64,000 nt of DNA from Marthasterias glacialis (Eukaryota > Echinodermata > Asteroidea > Forcipulatida > Asteriidae): positions 10,646,328 to 10,710,327 of the forward strand of contig OU452239.1 in assembly GCA_911728455.2 (NCBI GenBank), read 5' to 3'. The notes under the pieces were generated by a model. The model was given only the letters and a program-made list of their open reading frames with translations, was not told where the DNA came from and did not search any database. Below are positions 13,501 through 28,934 of this stretch, one piece after another; the first letter of the stretch is position 1, and each line of letters opens with the position of its first letter. The translations under genes were made by a program, and so were the position numbers.

Positions 13501-16500
13501 GGTTCGGACTCATGAAAAGATCGACGTCTGAACCCAAGACGCTCCAGAGTCGTTCCGACCGACTTCAAGAGTCGATCTTTCGCCAGTCTAAGGGTGTAAT
13601 AGGTCGGTATCCAGACTTACCAGTGGGCTGTACGTTCCTTGATCGCAGTTCTGTGGAGTTTCCCCGGGATTCAGGCATGACTGACCAGCCGGGCAGGATT
13701 CACAGGAATCTTGCCTGGCCTCGGAGTAGGACCCAAACGGACAAACTGATGGGGTCTGCGACGCATCTGGGCAGTAATAACCAACTGGGCAATCTTCACA
13801 AGCAACAGCCTGGGAGAGGAAAAACAAACAAATCATCAAATAAATTAAAAAAGACTGGATCAAATTTTGACACTATCGAAAGTTTTGCAGAGGTGTGATC
13901 CTACAACAAAGTGGGGGTGATCAGGTCACCTAGCAAGGAGGTATGACAACAGGTGGACATGCATAACAACCGATTGGACTCTGAGAAACCAAACAGGAAA
14001 AAGAGGGAGACAAAACAGCAGATGAAAGGAATGAACTAAGAAATTATACACTAATCCGAGGGGCTCGTTCAAGGTGGTTTACTCCATCACAGCTACGGCT
14101 GCCATACGCGCGCACGATGAGACAATAGTGCGTCAGCCGCGTATATATACACCAATCAGCATGGAGGATTCACAGTGCATGCGCGCCAAGGTTTGTACTT
14201 TTTGTTGCTGCACAGTTACTTCATGCTGCTGTAACTTGTTGTAACTTCATAAATATTTAAATGTTGCGGTATCTGCCGCAAATCACAGGATTTCGAACGG
14301 ATCTCTCATCATCGGCACGCTCATTACACCGCTACTTCAAAGACTTCACTGGTTGCGAGTTCAGTGTCCGATTCAGTTCAAACTTCTCCTAACTACTTAC
14401 AAAGCCATCGATGGATTTGCTCCCCAATACGTCGCCGGTCTTATACCACATCAGTCATCTTCTCGAAATAATAATAATACTGTACATTTATAATGCGCCA
14501 TGTCTGTCATAAATGACACTCCTGGAGCCGAATTATCAAATCTGGTGGAGATTGTTACAAATTATTTTATGAGACGAAGCAACCATAATACAACACCTTG
14601 AAAGGGATACAAGGTGGGGTGGCGCATATTGCTGCCAGACCATGGCAGAAACACCGGGGCAAACCCCTTCTCTTTACTGTATGTGTACTGGGTTCTTTTA
14701 CGTGCATTACACAACACACAGGACCAACGGCTTTACGTCCCATCCGAAGGACGCAGCAATATTGGTTAAGTGCCTTGCTTAAGGACACAAGTGTCACGAC
14801 CGGGACTCAAACCCACACTCTGCTGATCAGAAACACCACAGCTTGAGTCCGGTGCTCTTAACCGCTCGGCCACGACACGCCACAATCTACGTTCTTCTAA
14901 TAAACTTCCTTCTCCACGTTCCCAAGTGGAAACTCAAGTCATACAGCCGCCATGCTTTTTCCATCGCAGCACCGATACTATGGAGCGGTCTCCCAATGGA
15001 CATCAAAACTTCGCCAAATGCAAACATTTTCAAGAAGAGATTGAAAACTCATTTGGACTCAAGAGCATTTTCTGTGTAATTTGTCTTTGTCAAAGCACCG
15101 TTGAACATACTCTATGGATACTGGCACTATATCAAATATTTTGATTGATTGATTGATTAATTGAGTGATTGATTGGTTGGTCTAGTGCTTAAGACATCTG
15201 CAAGGGGGTCAAGCAAGGGATCGAATCCCACCTGAGTAGCCTGTGGACGTCTGTCCACAGGACCCGTGAAGCACTTAGTATATCGTACTTATCACACATC
15301 GGAGTAAGTGTAAAACCAAACAAAAATACTATAAAATGTACGTTACCTCTCCAGCGCCACTCCAGGTTCCATTCTCGCATGCAACAGGTGTCAAACTAGG
15401 GTCAGTACATACGGAGCCAGCTGGGCAAGCCGTGCACACTGTCGCTTTGATATCACTGTACGTTCCTAGTCAACAGATAATAGAAAAGGCATGATCAGTG
15501 AGATTGCCAGGAAATGAAAAATCCTGAAATGTTGATATTTAGGTTCCTTCTTGGTGTAGAGATAAAGCCAACAGAATTATCATTATTAATGTTATTATAT
15601 ATTTCTGGTAATGAAACCAAGGATGCCTCATAAGTGAACTTAATCACTATAGCTCTCAAGCCTGAGGAAACCTGTAGATAAGGGTGCTTGCCATGTGAAC
15701 CAGAAACACCGGGGTAAACCCCTACTCTTCCACGGTAAGTGTTCTGGGTTCTTTTACGTGCGCTACCCATCCTAGTACACGGGACTTTATACGGCTTATT
15801 GTCCCATCCAAAGCACAAAGCAATTATCGTAAAGTATCTTGCCCAAGGACACAAGTGCCACGACCGGGATTCGAACCCACACTCTGCTGCTGACAACACC
15901 AGAATTGAGTCTGGTGATCTTGACCACTCGGCCACGACACTCCACTATTGCAAGATATCAAATTTGAGAGGTTCACAGAGTCTTTCCCATCATTTCATTT
16001 CATTTTTTGAGATGTGAAGGTTTGGTCAATACAAACGATGTGTCTTTTATCTCTAGAATGGCAATTTTGCCTCCTTCAAGGAAAACCTGACGACACAGGG
16101 AGATCAATGAAAAATCCTGAAATCAGAAAAAATCCTGACAAATCACATGTCTGCATGATAACATCATTGGAGTTTGTAAAATTTTGGTATTTTATTGGGT
16201 TTCTCCCCTCTTGACCTGACCCTTCAATTTCACAACACTGAGCAGGGATTGCCACCGAACAATCTTTTCAGAATATGAAATAATTTGTGGGGCCTTTGTC
16301 TTGCCTTACCTAGGGGACAGAGCGAGCATTCACCGTCACCCTGTGCTGCATAGTATCCTGCCCCACAATCTGTCGGTGGTATAGAGCCGTTCAGGCAGGT
16401 TTGACCGGCAGGGCACTGACTACAAGACGATGACGCAGCGTTGCTCCACTTTCCGCTCGGGCAGGCCTTGAGAAAATAAAACAAAAAAACAATATTTCTT

Positions 16501-19500
16501 GTATAAAAATTATTATACAAACATGTATAAAATGCCTTTTTTTTTCTCTTCTGTCCAACCAAGGCATGCATGATTCTTCACAGAGAGGCAGCTGAGGCAT
16601 AAGGACTTTTTTTAACTGCAAGAGGGCGCCCTTTGGGGGTAGATTGGGGGTCAGTCCGTAGAAATAGTGTGGTAAGCCAGATGCAATCAGGCTTCTAATA
16701 AATTAGGTCTAGCAGCCGTGGCTCACGGCTGAGGTTTTGCAATTAATATGCTGAATGATTCTCATATTTTTTCTCGAAAGAGAACAAAGAATCAAGGTGC
16801 TTTCTATGAGTAACTTTGTTGTCTTGGCATTGTTTAGTCAGGGTTTCTTTGTGACGACGACATTCTCAACAACAAAATTTATTCCGGCAATTAAAAAAAA
16901 AAAAAAAAAATATCGCACAGAGGCACAGAAAAGGTTTGTCAATACCGAAGCCGACTCATCAATAAAAACAAAAGTGCCTTTCCCTTGCAAGCACGAAGTA
17001 TCAAGCCTGTCACAGAACGTGTACAGACCAGAGTAATTATGAATCATGTACAAACACCAAAAATAAAAAGGTTGACAAACCGTGCACAACTGCTGACCGA
17101 CGAGACTGTAGTATCCAGCGTCACAGTCGACTGGCGTGTCGGCAACACTCAAGCAGGATTGTCCAGCTGGGCATAGAAGACACCTTGACTGACCCTCCTG
17201 GTCCTGATACGACCCGCCAGGACACGCCTGTGGGGTGTCCACGGGGGACGGGCAGTAGTATCCCATGGGGCATTGGATACAGTGGGTACCGTTGGAGTAG
17301 TCACCAAGCTGTATACAAAACAATGATTTTAAGTACTAAGCAGAAATTTAATAGGGAACTAGTCAAAGGTAATATACTTCAAATGGACTTTTGGCTTGTG
17401 ACCCATTTATACTTTTCTGTGCTTAGCAAATTTGTTTGCTTAACAGCTTTACGCTACTCATCCCTGGACCAAAATTCATAGAGCTGCTTAAGCACCGAAC
17501 ATTACTTAAAACTTTTCTGCTTAGCAAAATTGATCAGGATACCAGTCACAGATGGTACACGTGAAATGATGTTTTGGCTGGTAACCTTATTCTGGTAAGC
17601 ATATTTTTGTTGCGCTTAGTTCCATTTTGTGCTTTACCAGTTGGCGCTGGATGACCTGTTAATATGAAAACGTTTCCCCTATCTGGAAACGGTAGCCGTC
17701 TTAATTAAGATGCCATTATGTAATTTCGGACCACCGGAGCAACGGTCGCCCGGTTATTCCACTGCGGAGCATGAACAGACAACACACACACCGTCTAATG
17801 CTTCATTTCACCCACACAAGGACAAAAAAGGGATAGAAAATATTAGCGTTTTCTGGCCATTGAGAGGTGGTTTTTGTGGAATCCCCCATTCCAGACCTTT
17901 GTCCTTTTGTTCCAAGGAGAGGATTACGAGACATTGAGAGGCTTCCACCATTGCTCATTCATTGTATTTCGGCTCAATGAAGGTCAGTCAAGGTGAGCCG
18001 GCAATCGAGCCATGGTTCTGTGTTTACCACTCCTAGCCAAAGGTAACGGCCGATATTTTGCAATTCACATTGCGTGAATTTGACATTTTCTCAGTCGAGA
18101 AAACAAAACGAATGATCCAATAAAGAGAATCTTCGTTCTCTTGGCATTGTCAAGTCAGGGTTTCTTTGTGCCAGCACAAAAAAGAATAACGCAAGGGGGG
18201 CGGGACAGAAAAAAAAAGAATCCTGGCAGTTACTCATTAAGCAGCTCTATGAAATTGGTCCCTGATGACAATTTGTAGATCCATGTAAAAGACTACACCT
18301 AGAGTGCACACCCCACCCCCATCCCATCCCTACAATCCTTAAGTGGGAGGGGCACCGGTGCTCAAGGATACCTACCTCACATAGCCCAGGATCGGAGTCC
18401 TCTCCACAAACTGCGCCTGGAGGACAGATAGAGCAATCTGTAGATCCTGCTGGTGAAAACTACAAACAAACAAGAAACATTAAGGAATAAGAGGCGGATC
18501 TGATAAAGCCTGTCACCAGACATAATCTGCTTAAACTTCCACTTACCACGACCGGTTTAGTGCATCAGATTCAAATTCTGGTGGCTAATTCAACAGGATG
18601 TGGGTTCTAATCCCGGTCATGACACTTGTGTCCTTGAGCAAAACACTTGACTATAAATGCTTCATATAGAGGAAGAGGCAGTTATGTTTGTCTCGCAATG
18701 GATTCATTTACCCCTCCCTGTTCCAGCTGTGATGTCGCCATGTCTTGTTTCTGCGCATTGGGGCAGGTTTTTATCCCTTCAAAAAGTAGCCCACACCTTG
18801 AGTCGAGTGGGCATTGGGCCTTGTGATGGGCGAATCGCATTAAAAAAAATTTTTAAAAAGGTAGCAGTCTTGCGATCTCTGTAGTACTGTACAAATTTCC
18901 ATATCTAGATGACTACAGAGTGCATGAAGTGGATACTTACATATCCCCCAGAACATGGCACAGGGGTGTCACTTTTGACGGCACACTTGTTGTTGGACGG
19001 ACAGATAGTGCAGCTGGTTGAACCATTGCTGGTTGTGTAGTACCCATCCGGACACTGACAAAGAAAATTGTGACGGAGAGGAAGTTTGATGACTTGTGAA
19101 AGCTTTATGAACGACACTCCGAAGCGTCTGTTCACAGAAATGTTTGTTTGTATAGTAAGATTTACATACCACACACACAGATCCTTGCCATTTGATTGGT
19201 GGAACCCTTTATTTTGGCATAAATATCGCCGCCACGCTCCAAAAATTAATATTGGAGTCCAATATAGATAATTATCGGACGCTTTGGAGTGTTGTTCCCA
19301 AAATAATCATTCCCGCCCATTTGTCCACACGAGGCAAGGTCATGTCATGGCAGACAAGGTTGGTGTCTAAATGGAGTCTTCCATGGGGTTTAAAAGTTGT
19401 TGTTTTCTGTTTTTTCAGAGTGTAGTGTGGTCGAGATTCCGTTTCTATTTTATGTTTATTGTGAAGAAAAAAAATCAAACGGCAAGGATCTGTGTGTGAG

Positions 19501-22500
19501 TTATAAAAAACAAATATTGAATGCATTTCGTTGATGCATTGTTGCAGAATATGACTCGGTGAAACCTGGCTTTTCCATTTTCCTCAGCTTCGCCTCGTGA
19601 AATGGAATAGTCCAGATTTCACCTCGTGACTATCTTCTGCAACAATGCACTAAAATGCATCCAATATTTGTATAATATCGTCCCGTTGCGAGGATGTAAA
19701 CAAATTCACTTAAAATGTTGCCAAGTTATTTTTTTCAAAATCCTGTCCGACTTTTAACAGTTGCGTAATCATGGCTGCGATTGGTCGTCACATATTTTAG
19801 AGGGGGGAGGGGTGTGAGTCTTAAGGGATTGGTCCTTATTGGGCCGTTGACTCACCGCTGTGCAGGAATCTGCTCCATTGATGTCTGTGTAGTAACCAGC
19901 AAGACACTGTGAGGGTGACGCTGCAGGGTCGGGGCATGCTGAACCTGATATCCAAAAGGAGAAAAACAAACCGGTAAAAACAATTTGGTTTTAAAGAGGG
20001 AAACATGGTAGTGGTTATTAGTTTCGAACTTATAGAGAATGATACTGATCTCACAGGTCTGTAGTTACACGGAGGCCACGGAGGCCATGGCCTCTGTCGC
20101 AATGGTCATGGCCTTTTTTCATTTTCATTTCATCTCATTTACTAACTCTTAATTCTGGTTGAGAAGCCAAGGATTCTCAGAAAAGTGAACTTAATCACTG
20201 TACTAGCCAAGAACCCATGGAGAGAAGACAAGGAAGGAAGTTTCAGTTTTTTTTAACATTTATTCCAGGGACACCCACACAATCAGGTAGGGACTGAACA
20301 ACCCAATCCACATAGTTCACCCTGTGGGATTCGAACCTGGGTTCTAGAGTTGGCAGGCGAGGAAAGATACCGCACCAACCCAACCGCCGCCTTGGTGCCC
20401 TTTCAAAAGGTTCCCATAGACTTGAAGATTTTCCTATGGAAGTGCCCTTTGAAAAATGAAAATGGCCTTGCCCTCTCAAAGATGAAATTCCAGGCCTGAT
20501 CTCAATGGCAAGACCATGGGGTCGACTTCACAAAACTCTTCCTAACTTAGGACACGTCCTAGGCAATGCTAAGAGATAGGATTAGTCCTAAGTTACTCAT
20601 CCTAACTTAGGACTAGTCCTATCTCTTAGCATTGCCTAGGACGTGTCCTAAGTTAGGAAGAGTTTTGTGAAAATCGGCCCCAGGCATGATATTTGACACT
20701 TGATGAAAAATAGGATTTTTTTTTTTAAGGGAAAAAATCGGCCCTACAGGTTTTGGCATTGATATGTTATTTTGGCTATTTAAATAATTGTGATTTTCTG
20801 AATGACCAAAAAAAAAAAAATTAAAATAAGAAAAATATAATGCCTACATATAATGTCTAACAACAGTGTAACTGCTGAAACTATTGCATCTGAAAAAAAA
20901 TATCAATATATTTTGAAATGGCTTCTTGTCCCAGCCCACCAGACGCTATCCTCCCCTACTTACCCATCGGGCATTCGGTACAGTTGGTCCTGCCCGTTGT
21001 ATCAGTGTACCAGCCGGTGGCGCAGTCCGCTGGCAGGGCCGGTGGGGGGTCGGCGCAGTATTTCCCCTCGGGGCAACTAGTGCAGGACTGACTGCCTGCT
21101 GCAGCATATTCCCCGGAGCTACATACAGTGGGCAGTTGATCCTTGGCGGGACACCTAAAATATAAAACAGACAGATTTATATTATTTTTTTATTTATTTT
21201 TTTTTTTTTTATGGAAGTCGCCCGACACACAACGCCAGTGAGCCACTCGAGGTGTGGGCTACAAATCAACTGTCTTTTCCAGGGGCCGTTGCCACCTACT
21301 CCTGGGGCTGAAACAGGGTAACCCCCTTTACAGTCCATAAGGATGTAGGCTTGGGTATCATCCATCAGAAGCCTGGCTGGTAGAGCAGAAGGCTCCCCAA
21401 CTTTTACGGAGCAATTATGGTTAAGTGCCTTGCTCAAGGGCACAAGTGTCATGACCGGGACTCGAACCCACACTCTGATGACTCAGCCACCAGAGCTTGA
21501 ATTCAGTTTCATCTTTGCGCATTACATCACAGAGTATCACCCTCCCAGCGCTGAGGCCTTGTTCACACCACAGAGCCAATCCCTGGGAAATTTCAACCTG
21601 AAATATTCCAGGGGGATTTATTCACCCCAATACCATCCCTTGTTCAATTTACATTTGCTGTAATTTCTCTACAAATAATATTTAAAAAAACTCATGTATG
21701 TTATTCTGAGGGTTAGCAAGCTTGACCCTAGCTATTTCCTGGGAGTTTGCTGGGGTTAGAAATTCCAGTGTGAAAAGGCAAAATGTTTATTCAAATTCCC
21801 AGACATTTCATCTAGTGTGAACAAGTGTCACAGTGACACTGGTCAACCAAACTTATAAGAGTTTTGTTTTAACTAAAAATTTAGAAAAACAAAATAAGAA
21901 AACCGGGATTCCAAGATCTATAAAGTTCCATGAAGTGAAGCCATGTATTGAAAAAATAAATTAAAGTAAACTTATTGTTTTTTGTTTCAACAAAGAACAA
22001 CTGTGCTTATGATGACAAAGGTAACCCAGGGTCAGGTGTGGAGGTGGGGTGTGATGGTGGGGTGAAAGGGTTAGGAGAAGGGGGGGGGCTTTGACATACT
22101 TGTGTCCAGCAGGGCAGAGAGTACAGCTGGAGTTACCGCCGAGGGAATAGAACCCTGCACCACAAGCGACAGGAGTTGATGAGCGGTCCACGCACTCCCA
22201 GCCAGCCGGGCAAAGAGTACACTCAGAAGCCTCGGAAACGTTGGAGAACTTCCCTTCTTCACAGCTGGGAAAAAAAACATGATTACAGAGATCAGCCAGC
22301 TGTTATTGTTTGGTTTCTTCGTTTTTTTTAGATGTGGGGATGGTAAAGGTTTAAAAACTAAAGGCACCAGCCTGTTTTTTAATGAGAGGGCCAGTTTAAA
22401 TAAAATTTCTTAAAATGAATAATTATTAGCTATTAAAAAAAACATAACAAGTAATATTACAGTGCTATTGACCCCGTGTACCAACGTCACAGGTGGATAC

Positions 22501-25500
22501 TGTCTTCCACACTTGCCATTATGGGAATCAACTCATAAATATATAAATGCCGCGTCGCCTACAGTGCAAAATCCACAAAACACGAGTAAAACACACAGGG
22601 ACATGGAATTATGAACTTTGAATTATGAGACCCATTTATGTAGCAACTTATAAAGGTTTACAAGGTGCTGCGGCGCATTCAGCAGCCACTGCCAGAAACA
22701 CCGGGTCAAACCCCCTTCTCTTAGCGATAAGTGTAACTGGAATCTTTTATGTGTATTACACAATGCGAGGGACCTACGGCTTTACGTCCCATCCGAAGGA
22801 CGAAGCAATAATGGTTAAGTGTCTTGCTTAAGGACACAAGTGCCAAGACTGGGACTCGAACCCACACTCTGTTGATCAGAACACCGGAGCTAGAGTCCAA
22901 GTTCACCTGACCGCTCGGCCACGACACGCCACCCATTATATACATGTAGTGTTAATTGTCAACACAGTGTCTTCAACAGCCTCCCATTATAAATGCAAAC
23001 AATATCAACTAACAACAATTTATCCTCTAATTACAATACATCAATTTGATCAAACCGCTTCTTAAAGCGATCTAACTTGTTACCTGATTTGCGAAGAGAG
23101 TCCTGCTGTTGGGCAGTAGAACCCCATATCACATGACTGACAGCTTATGCTCCCTTCTGGTGCATAGAATCCAGCAGTACACTGTACTGGTGATGAAGAC
23201 GTTGAGGAACAACTGAAGCCAGCTGGGCACAGCGTGCACATGGTTGTGTTACCCAATGAGTAGTACCCACTGTTACATTCTGTGGGGGCTACATGTTAAT
23301 AGGGGAAGACGTTTTGTGTTTAATGTTTAATAATAAGAACATTTTATATAGCGCCAAAATCCGCCTAAAAAGACACTCAATGCGCTTTACAAACAATAGA
23401 CCGTTCCGGCCTGTCACTCAGACTGTACGCACTGACCAATTGGATCACGCCTTTTGGTCATGTGACCTCGGTCAAACTCGGTCACACGTGCAGCGTAAAC
23501 GTATACAAACTAAGGTGTGTGGGCGGGGCTTATTGCCAAAGCCGGAACGGTCTGTTAAAGGGTAAAAACAATAAAAAGTACAGAAACAGAAAACCTACAG
23601 GCAATACAACAACAACAAACTACAACATACATGTAGCTCACAACCCCAGTAAAAAGACCTACATCCCACTTGAGATTACATGCATGCATACAGGATAAAA
23701 CTCTTGGTCACCTCTTAAAGACCATTGCATAGTACATAACAAACAACTAAAAAATACAGATACCAGATAAACTACAGGCAATGCAAAAATTACAATATAA
23801 CTCACAACCCCTGGCTAGTAAAAACCTATCCCGCATAAGATTACATACATGCATACAGAATAAAACTCTTGGAAACCTTGGAAAATGTATATTTGATTTT
23901 AATATCTACTTTGCTGTATACAGTAGATTGTTCTTGTGAGAACTTGTCCTGTTATTATTCTACTACCGCCACGGAGCAGATTTCGGAATTCCAGGGGGGA
24001 AACTTAGTCTTGAAAATGTTTGTTTGATACACTCTACAACAGGTATGGTATCAAACTCCAGAACAAAATAGGCACATTTTAGTTTAGCACAAGGAGGGGT
24101 GACCTTTGTTTGTTTGCTTGTTTGTTTGTTGATTTTATAGGTCTCATGCTTGAGATTACATCTTTTCTGCACTTTGTAGTATGTATTTACCACATGATAT
24201 CAGCTTGCTAAATGTAGCTTCACAGTTTATCTACCATTCATAAATATCCCACACAGTTTAGGCATTCCTATTGGTTGAAACGTAATCACATGACTGGTCA
24301 CATGAAAATATTGCTTAACAGTTCTCCGCTAAACAGAAATGAGCGGGATACCAGTCACAAATTGTACCTGTGACATGGTATTTTGGCTGGTAACCTTATT
24401 CTGGTAAGCATAATTTTGATGTGCTTAGCTACTTTTTGTGCTTAGGCAGCTCTATGAAATTGGGCCCTGGTATTAAACGGCTGATAAAGACACAGCTGGA
24501 GCTGTTTAAGACCGGTTATTTTTAGTCTGTTTTCCTGCTTTGATACTCTCACACTAGAAAACGTATATGACGAGGCGCAAAGCAGTCCCATGGTGCAAAG
24601 CTGGGCTCCCGAACGTAATGTACAGCAAAAGTCATTCCAAAGCGAGCAAGGTCTGTTTTGTCGTTCTCTGATTTTTTTTTACATTTTACTTCTCAACAAG
24701 AAATGGGTTTTTATGAATGAGAATAAAAGAGTGGTGACTTGATTTTAATTGGCCTATTAAAACCTTACAATGTGGCAGCCGTGCGATACCTCGCCTCCAG
24801 CTTGGGCCTTTTGTACTACACACCGGCCGCGACACTGACGGTTTTAAACGGCCGACTAAGACCGCAGCCACCACTCCGTCATTCCCTTATTCAAAACCAG
24901 GTGGATGATATTGAACGGTCAGACAGGAGGGTCGTAGAACATACCTGAGCTTGTGTCGAGGCAAGCGTAACCAGCCGGGCAGGGCTCGCAGGATGTCGCC
25001 ATGGTGGAGTTGGTGTAACTGCCGTCTGGACAAGAGCTACAATATTTTGCTGATCCAGTACTACCAGCGAGAAAAAAAGGAAAAGAAAAAAAACAAAAAA
25101 CACAGTTGGAAACCAATTATAGAAATATTTCTATGGAGGATCGGTACCAGGCCTAATTTCATAGAGCTGCTAAAGCACAAGAAGTAGCTTAGCACAAACA
25201 AAATTATGCTTACCAGAATAGGGTTACCAGCCAAAATACCATGTCACATGTACAATCCGCGACTGGTATCCTGCTTACTTTTGCTTAGCAGATAAATTTT
25301 AAACACTATTTGCTGTTTAAGCAGCTCTATGAAATTGGGCCCTGGTATGAACTTCATAATCAGTAAGCTTTCAAACTTATACTAATAAAAAAATGTTTTG
25401 ATGAATACCAATCCTGTATTACCTTTAAAGTAGGAAGAACATCATGCCTGTCTGTACTCAAAATGTTAAAGGCGTATAATAATACTAATAAAAATAATAA

Positions 25501-28500
25501 TAATAATAACATTAATAATAATAATAATAATAATAATGACACCAGAGTCTTATATAGCACACGTATCTACCAACTATTAGGTACTCAAGGCGTATTATTA
25601 TTTTTAAGACAGGTTTTTGAGTTTTTTTTATTATGAGAGCCATTTATGTAGCACGTTGTAATGGTTTACAAGGTGCTGCGGCGCATTCAGCAGCCACTGC
25701 CAGAAACACCGGGGCAAACCCCTTTTCGTAGCAGTAAGTGTCACTGGGTTCTTTTACGTGTATTACACAACACACGGGACCAACGGCTTTAGGACCCATC
25801 GGAAGGACGAAACAATAATGGTTAAGTGTCTTGCTTGGGGACACAAGTGTCAAGACCGGGACTCAATAATGGTTAAGTGTCTTGCTTAAGGACACAAGTG
25901 TCAAGACCGGGACTCGAACCCACACTCTGCTGATCAAAACGCCAGAGCTTGAGTCCAGTGCGCTTGACCACTCGGCGACGACACGCCAATCAATTGGGCT
26001 ACAAGATCATACCTGTATTTGCCTGGAGTACAGGGTTGAGGTGATGCTGAGGTGCTACTACAAGAGTGACCTGCTGTGCAGGGCGTACAGGATGTTGAGC
26101 CTAGACCAGAAGAACAAATTCAAAATAATAATAATAAGTCTGTCGTTTATTGACATGATAGAAAATCTCTTTACTTTGTTATGACATTGGTTAACATTTC
26201 TCTTTTTTTTTCTTTTTTTTTTTATTGAAGTCGCCAGACAAACAAGGCCAGTAAGCCACTCGAGGTGTGGGCTACAAATCAGCTGTTTTCCCAGGGGCCA
26301 TTGCCACCTACTCCTGGGGCTGAAACAGAGTTATCTCCTTTACAGTCCGTAAGGATGTAGGCTTGGGTATCGTCCATCAGAAGCCTGGCTAGTAGAGCAG
26401 AAAACTCTACCTCCCCAATTTTTACGAAGCAACTATGGCTAAGTGCCTTGCTCAAGGACACCAAGTGTCATGACCGGGACTCGAACCCACACTCCAATGA
26501 CACAGCCACCAGAGCTTGAGTCCGACGCGCTAACCACTCGGCCACGACACGCCACAAAGTCAATATTGAAGTCAATATTGCCATAGTGATGTGTATTGTG
26601 ACATCACACTTTGCTAAGCGATTAAGACTGATTCGCTGCTATAAAGGTCAATCTTGGCTCTTTGTGAAATCGGCCCCAGTGCCCGTCTTTATCCTTCCGA
26701 TAAAGAGCGGGGGCCAGTCTAAGAGTTACGTAATCAGGAATGTCTACTGCAACCTATCATCTCCTACTCTCTAATACACCGATTGCGCGACCATCGTTTA
26801 CATGGCATCACGTGACCTGTAGTGGGTAATACGTTAGCTCATCTGATGGCAAACTACGTGCAAATACATGCTGTACTATGGTAAAAACTCTTGAATATTT
26901 TCACAGATTTGGAGAAATAAAAGCCTCGATCGAATAAACAAATGCAACAATCACCACGTACCGTACCGCACTTTCCCATGGAGGACGTTGTGTTTGTTTA
27001 CGTTTAATACCCACTACAGGTCACGTGACCTGGAGAGCGCAATCGGTCTATCGGTTTCAGGTTAACATACCTAAAGCATCTGCGTATTCACCATCGACAC
27101 AAGCTCTGCACTCCGTCCAGCCCGCTTCACTGTAACTCCCCCTGGAACATATCATAGGGGACAGGTGGGGACTGGGGCACTTATATCCTGGTTCACAGTC
27201 AGTGCATATTGAGGAACCGGTCTCATTTGCGTAGGTACCTGAACAAAACAAATCCAACGTTATGTAAATAAGTGCATGAATATATGAATAATTGCATTTT
27301 TTTTTTTTTTTTTTTAACCCATACACCAATGTGTGTTCTTTATCCCCGATGCAAAATTTAACATCTATCATAATAATTGCATTATTGTCATATTTTTTTT
27401 TTTTTTTATATAGAAAACAGTAATGATACAATTTTGGTCCATGTCCAGGTAAACCTTATGCGTTTGCCGCCATCTTTGAGGTTAAATGCAGCATTGAACA
27501 TGCGCTGTAGCTGTTTTGACCTCAGCGGGAGGGTGTGCTTACCTGTACTAATGGATAATTCCCAGTAGACACCATCTTTACAGGCAAATTGCATTTTGGC
27601 TTGCAGCCGCGCCATGCGCTCAAATTATTAACGCAGCCGCGTTGTTCACTCACCGATCGTGCAATGAGTTTTGTGAAACGCTCGCATGCTGCACGCCGTT
27701 CTTACCTCCAAACGCACGACTGTGTGTTCCAAATTGCCTGTAAAGCTGGCCGATTTTACGTCATATTGGGAACTATCTATGTGCTCATAATGACTTCATT
27801 CGCATAAGGTCTATTGACGGCTGCCACAGCGGCTACGACTCTGGCTGTTACCAAGGGTGTTGCTATGGGCATCCTATGCTTCAACACTTGTCGGCGTGAT
27901 GATCAAGCCGCAGTCGCTCATTGGGACATGACCAAGGAATCATGGCAAGTGATTTTAAGTCTCTAACAATTCAATTTTTTACACGATAAAATAAATATGC
28001 AATACAAGTACAAGGAAATGACCATGTGCTGTTTGGGTTAGTTTTGCCATGTTTGTTAGTATAATTATGAACATTTGTTATGCAGTGATATATATTCATA
28101 TCTTGAACTGAATGTAGGCACATATAATGAGAAACCACCTTCTCCTCCCTGCTACATCGTGACATATATCCTTAATTTTCTCAGCCATGTGTACTTTAAT
28201 AACAATGCAAGAAGTTATTTTTTTATGAATTTGGCATCAAGTTTTTATCAAACATTGTTAATTTGTTTGTTACTTCCATAATACTGAAAAATAAGTGTTA
28301 CAAGCATGGTGTCCCTGTTACATCGTTACCATGATTTTTGTTTTGAATATTCGCAAAAATATCAGGTAAGTTGGTGTGGGATGGATTTGAAACTTTCTGA
28401 AATATTTTCAAAACCCAAATAAAATGTGATGACTGACAAACATAAATTAGAATCAACATCTTATTCAAACAAAAATGATCAAATTGAAAAATGTCATAAA

Positions 28501-28898
28501 TTGTGTCGCACCTTCATGGAATGACCCAACTGTAAATATGAAAATTCATATACAGTCACACAAAACAATTAGAACTCAACAGCACAACAAGATTTATATC
28601 TGTTTCTCTAGGTGCAAAAACCTGGCACTTCTTGCCAAAATTAAAACTTGGGTTTATTTGCTCGTGAAATACACGAGAATAAAAGATTTCAAATGATACC
28701 CGATAAGGTTTTTAATGGAAGTATTTCTGAACATATATTTATAGAATGTCTAAGACATGACATCACGATTGGAACCCACATCCTGATGACTTCGCCACCA
28801 GAACTTGAGATCCGATGCACTAAACCGCTCGGGCCACGACACGCTACAAAATTCAATTTGTAGCAAACCTGGGGGCGACAACATTCAAGATTGGACTG

Positions 28899-28934
<36 letters not shown>

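Noticed and set aside
14780..14885. tRNA gene (A and B boxes, CGAGCGGTTAAG and GGGTTTGAGTCCC)
   Set aside because: The same head recurs at six or more places with a common non-tRNA body and A-rich tail, the mark of a tRNA-derived SINE.
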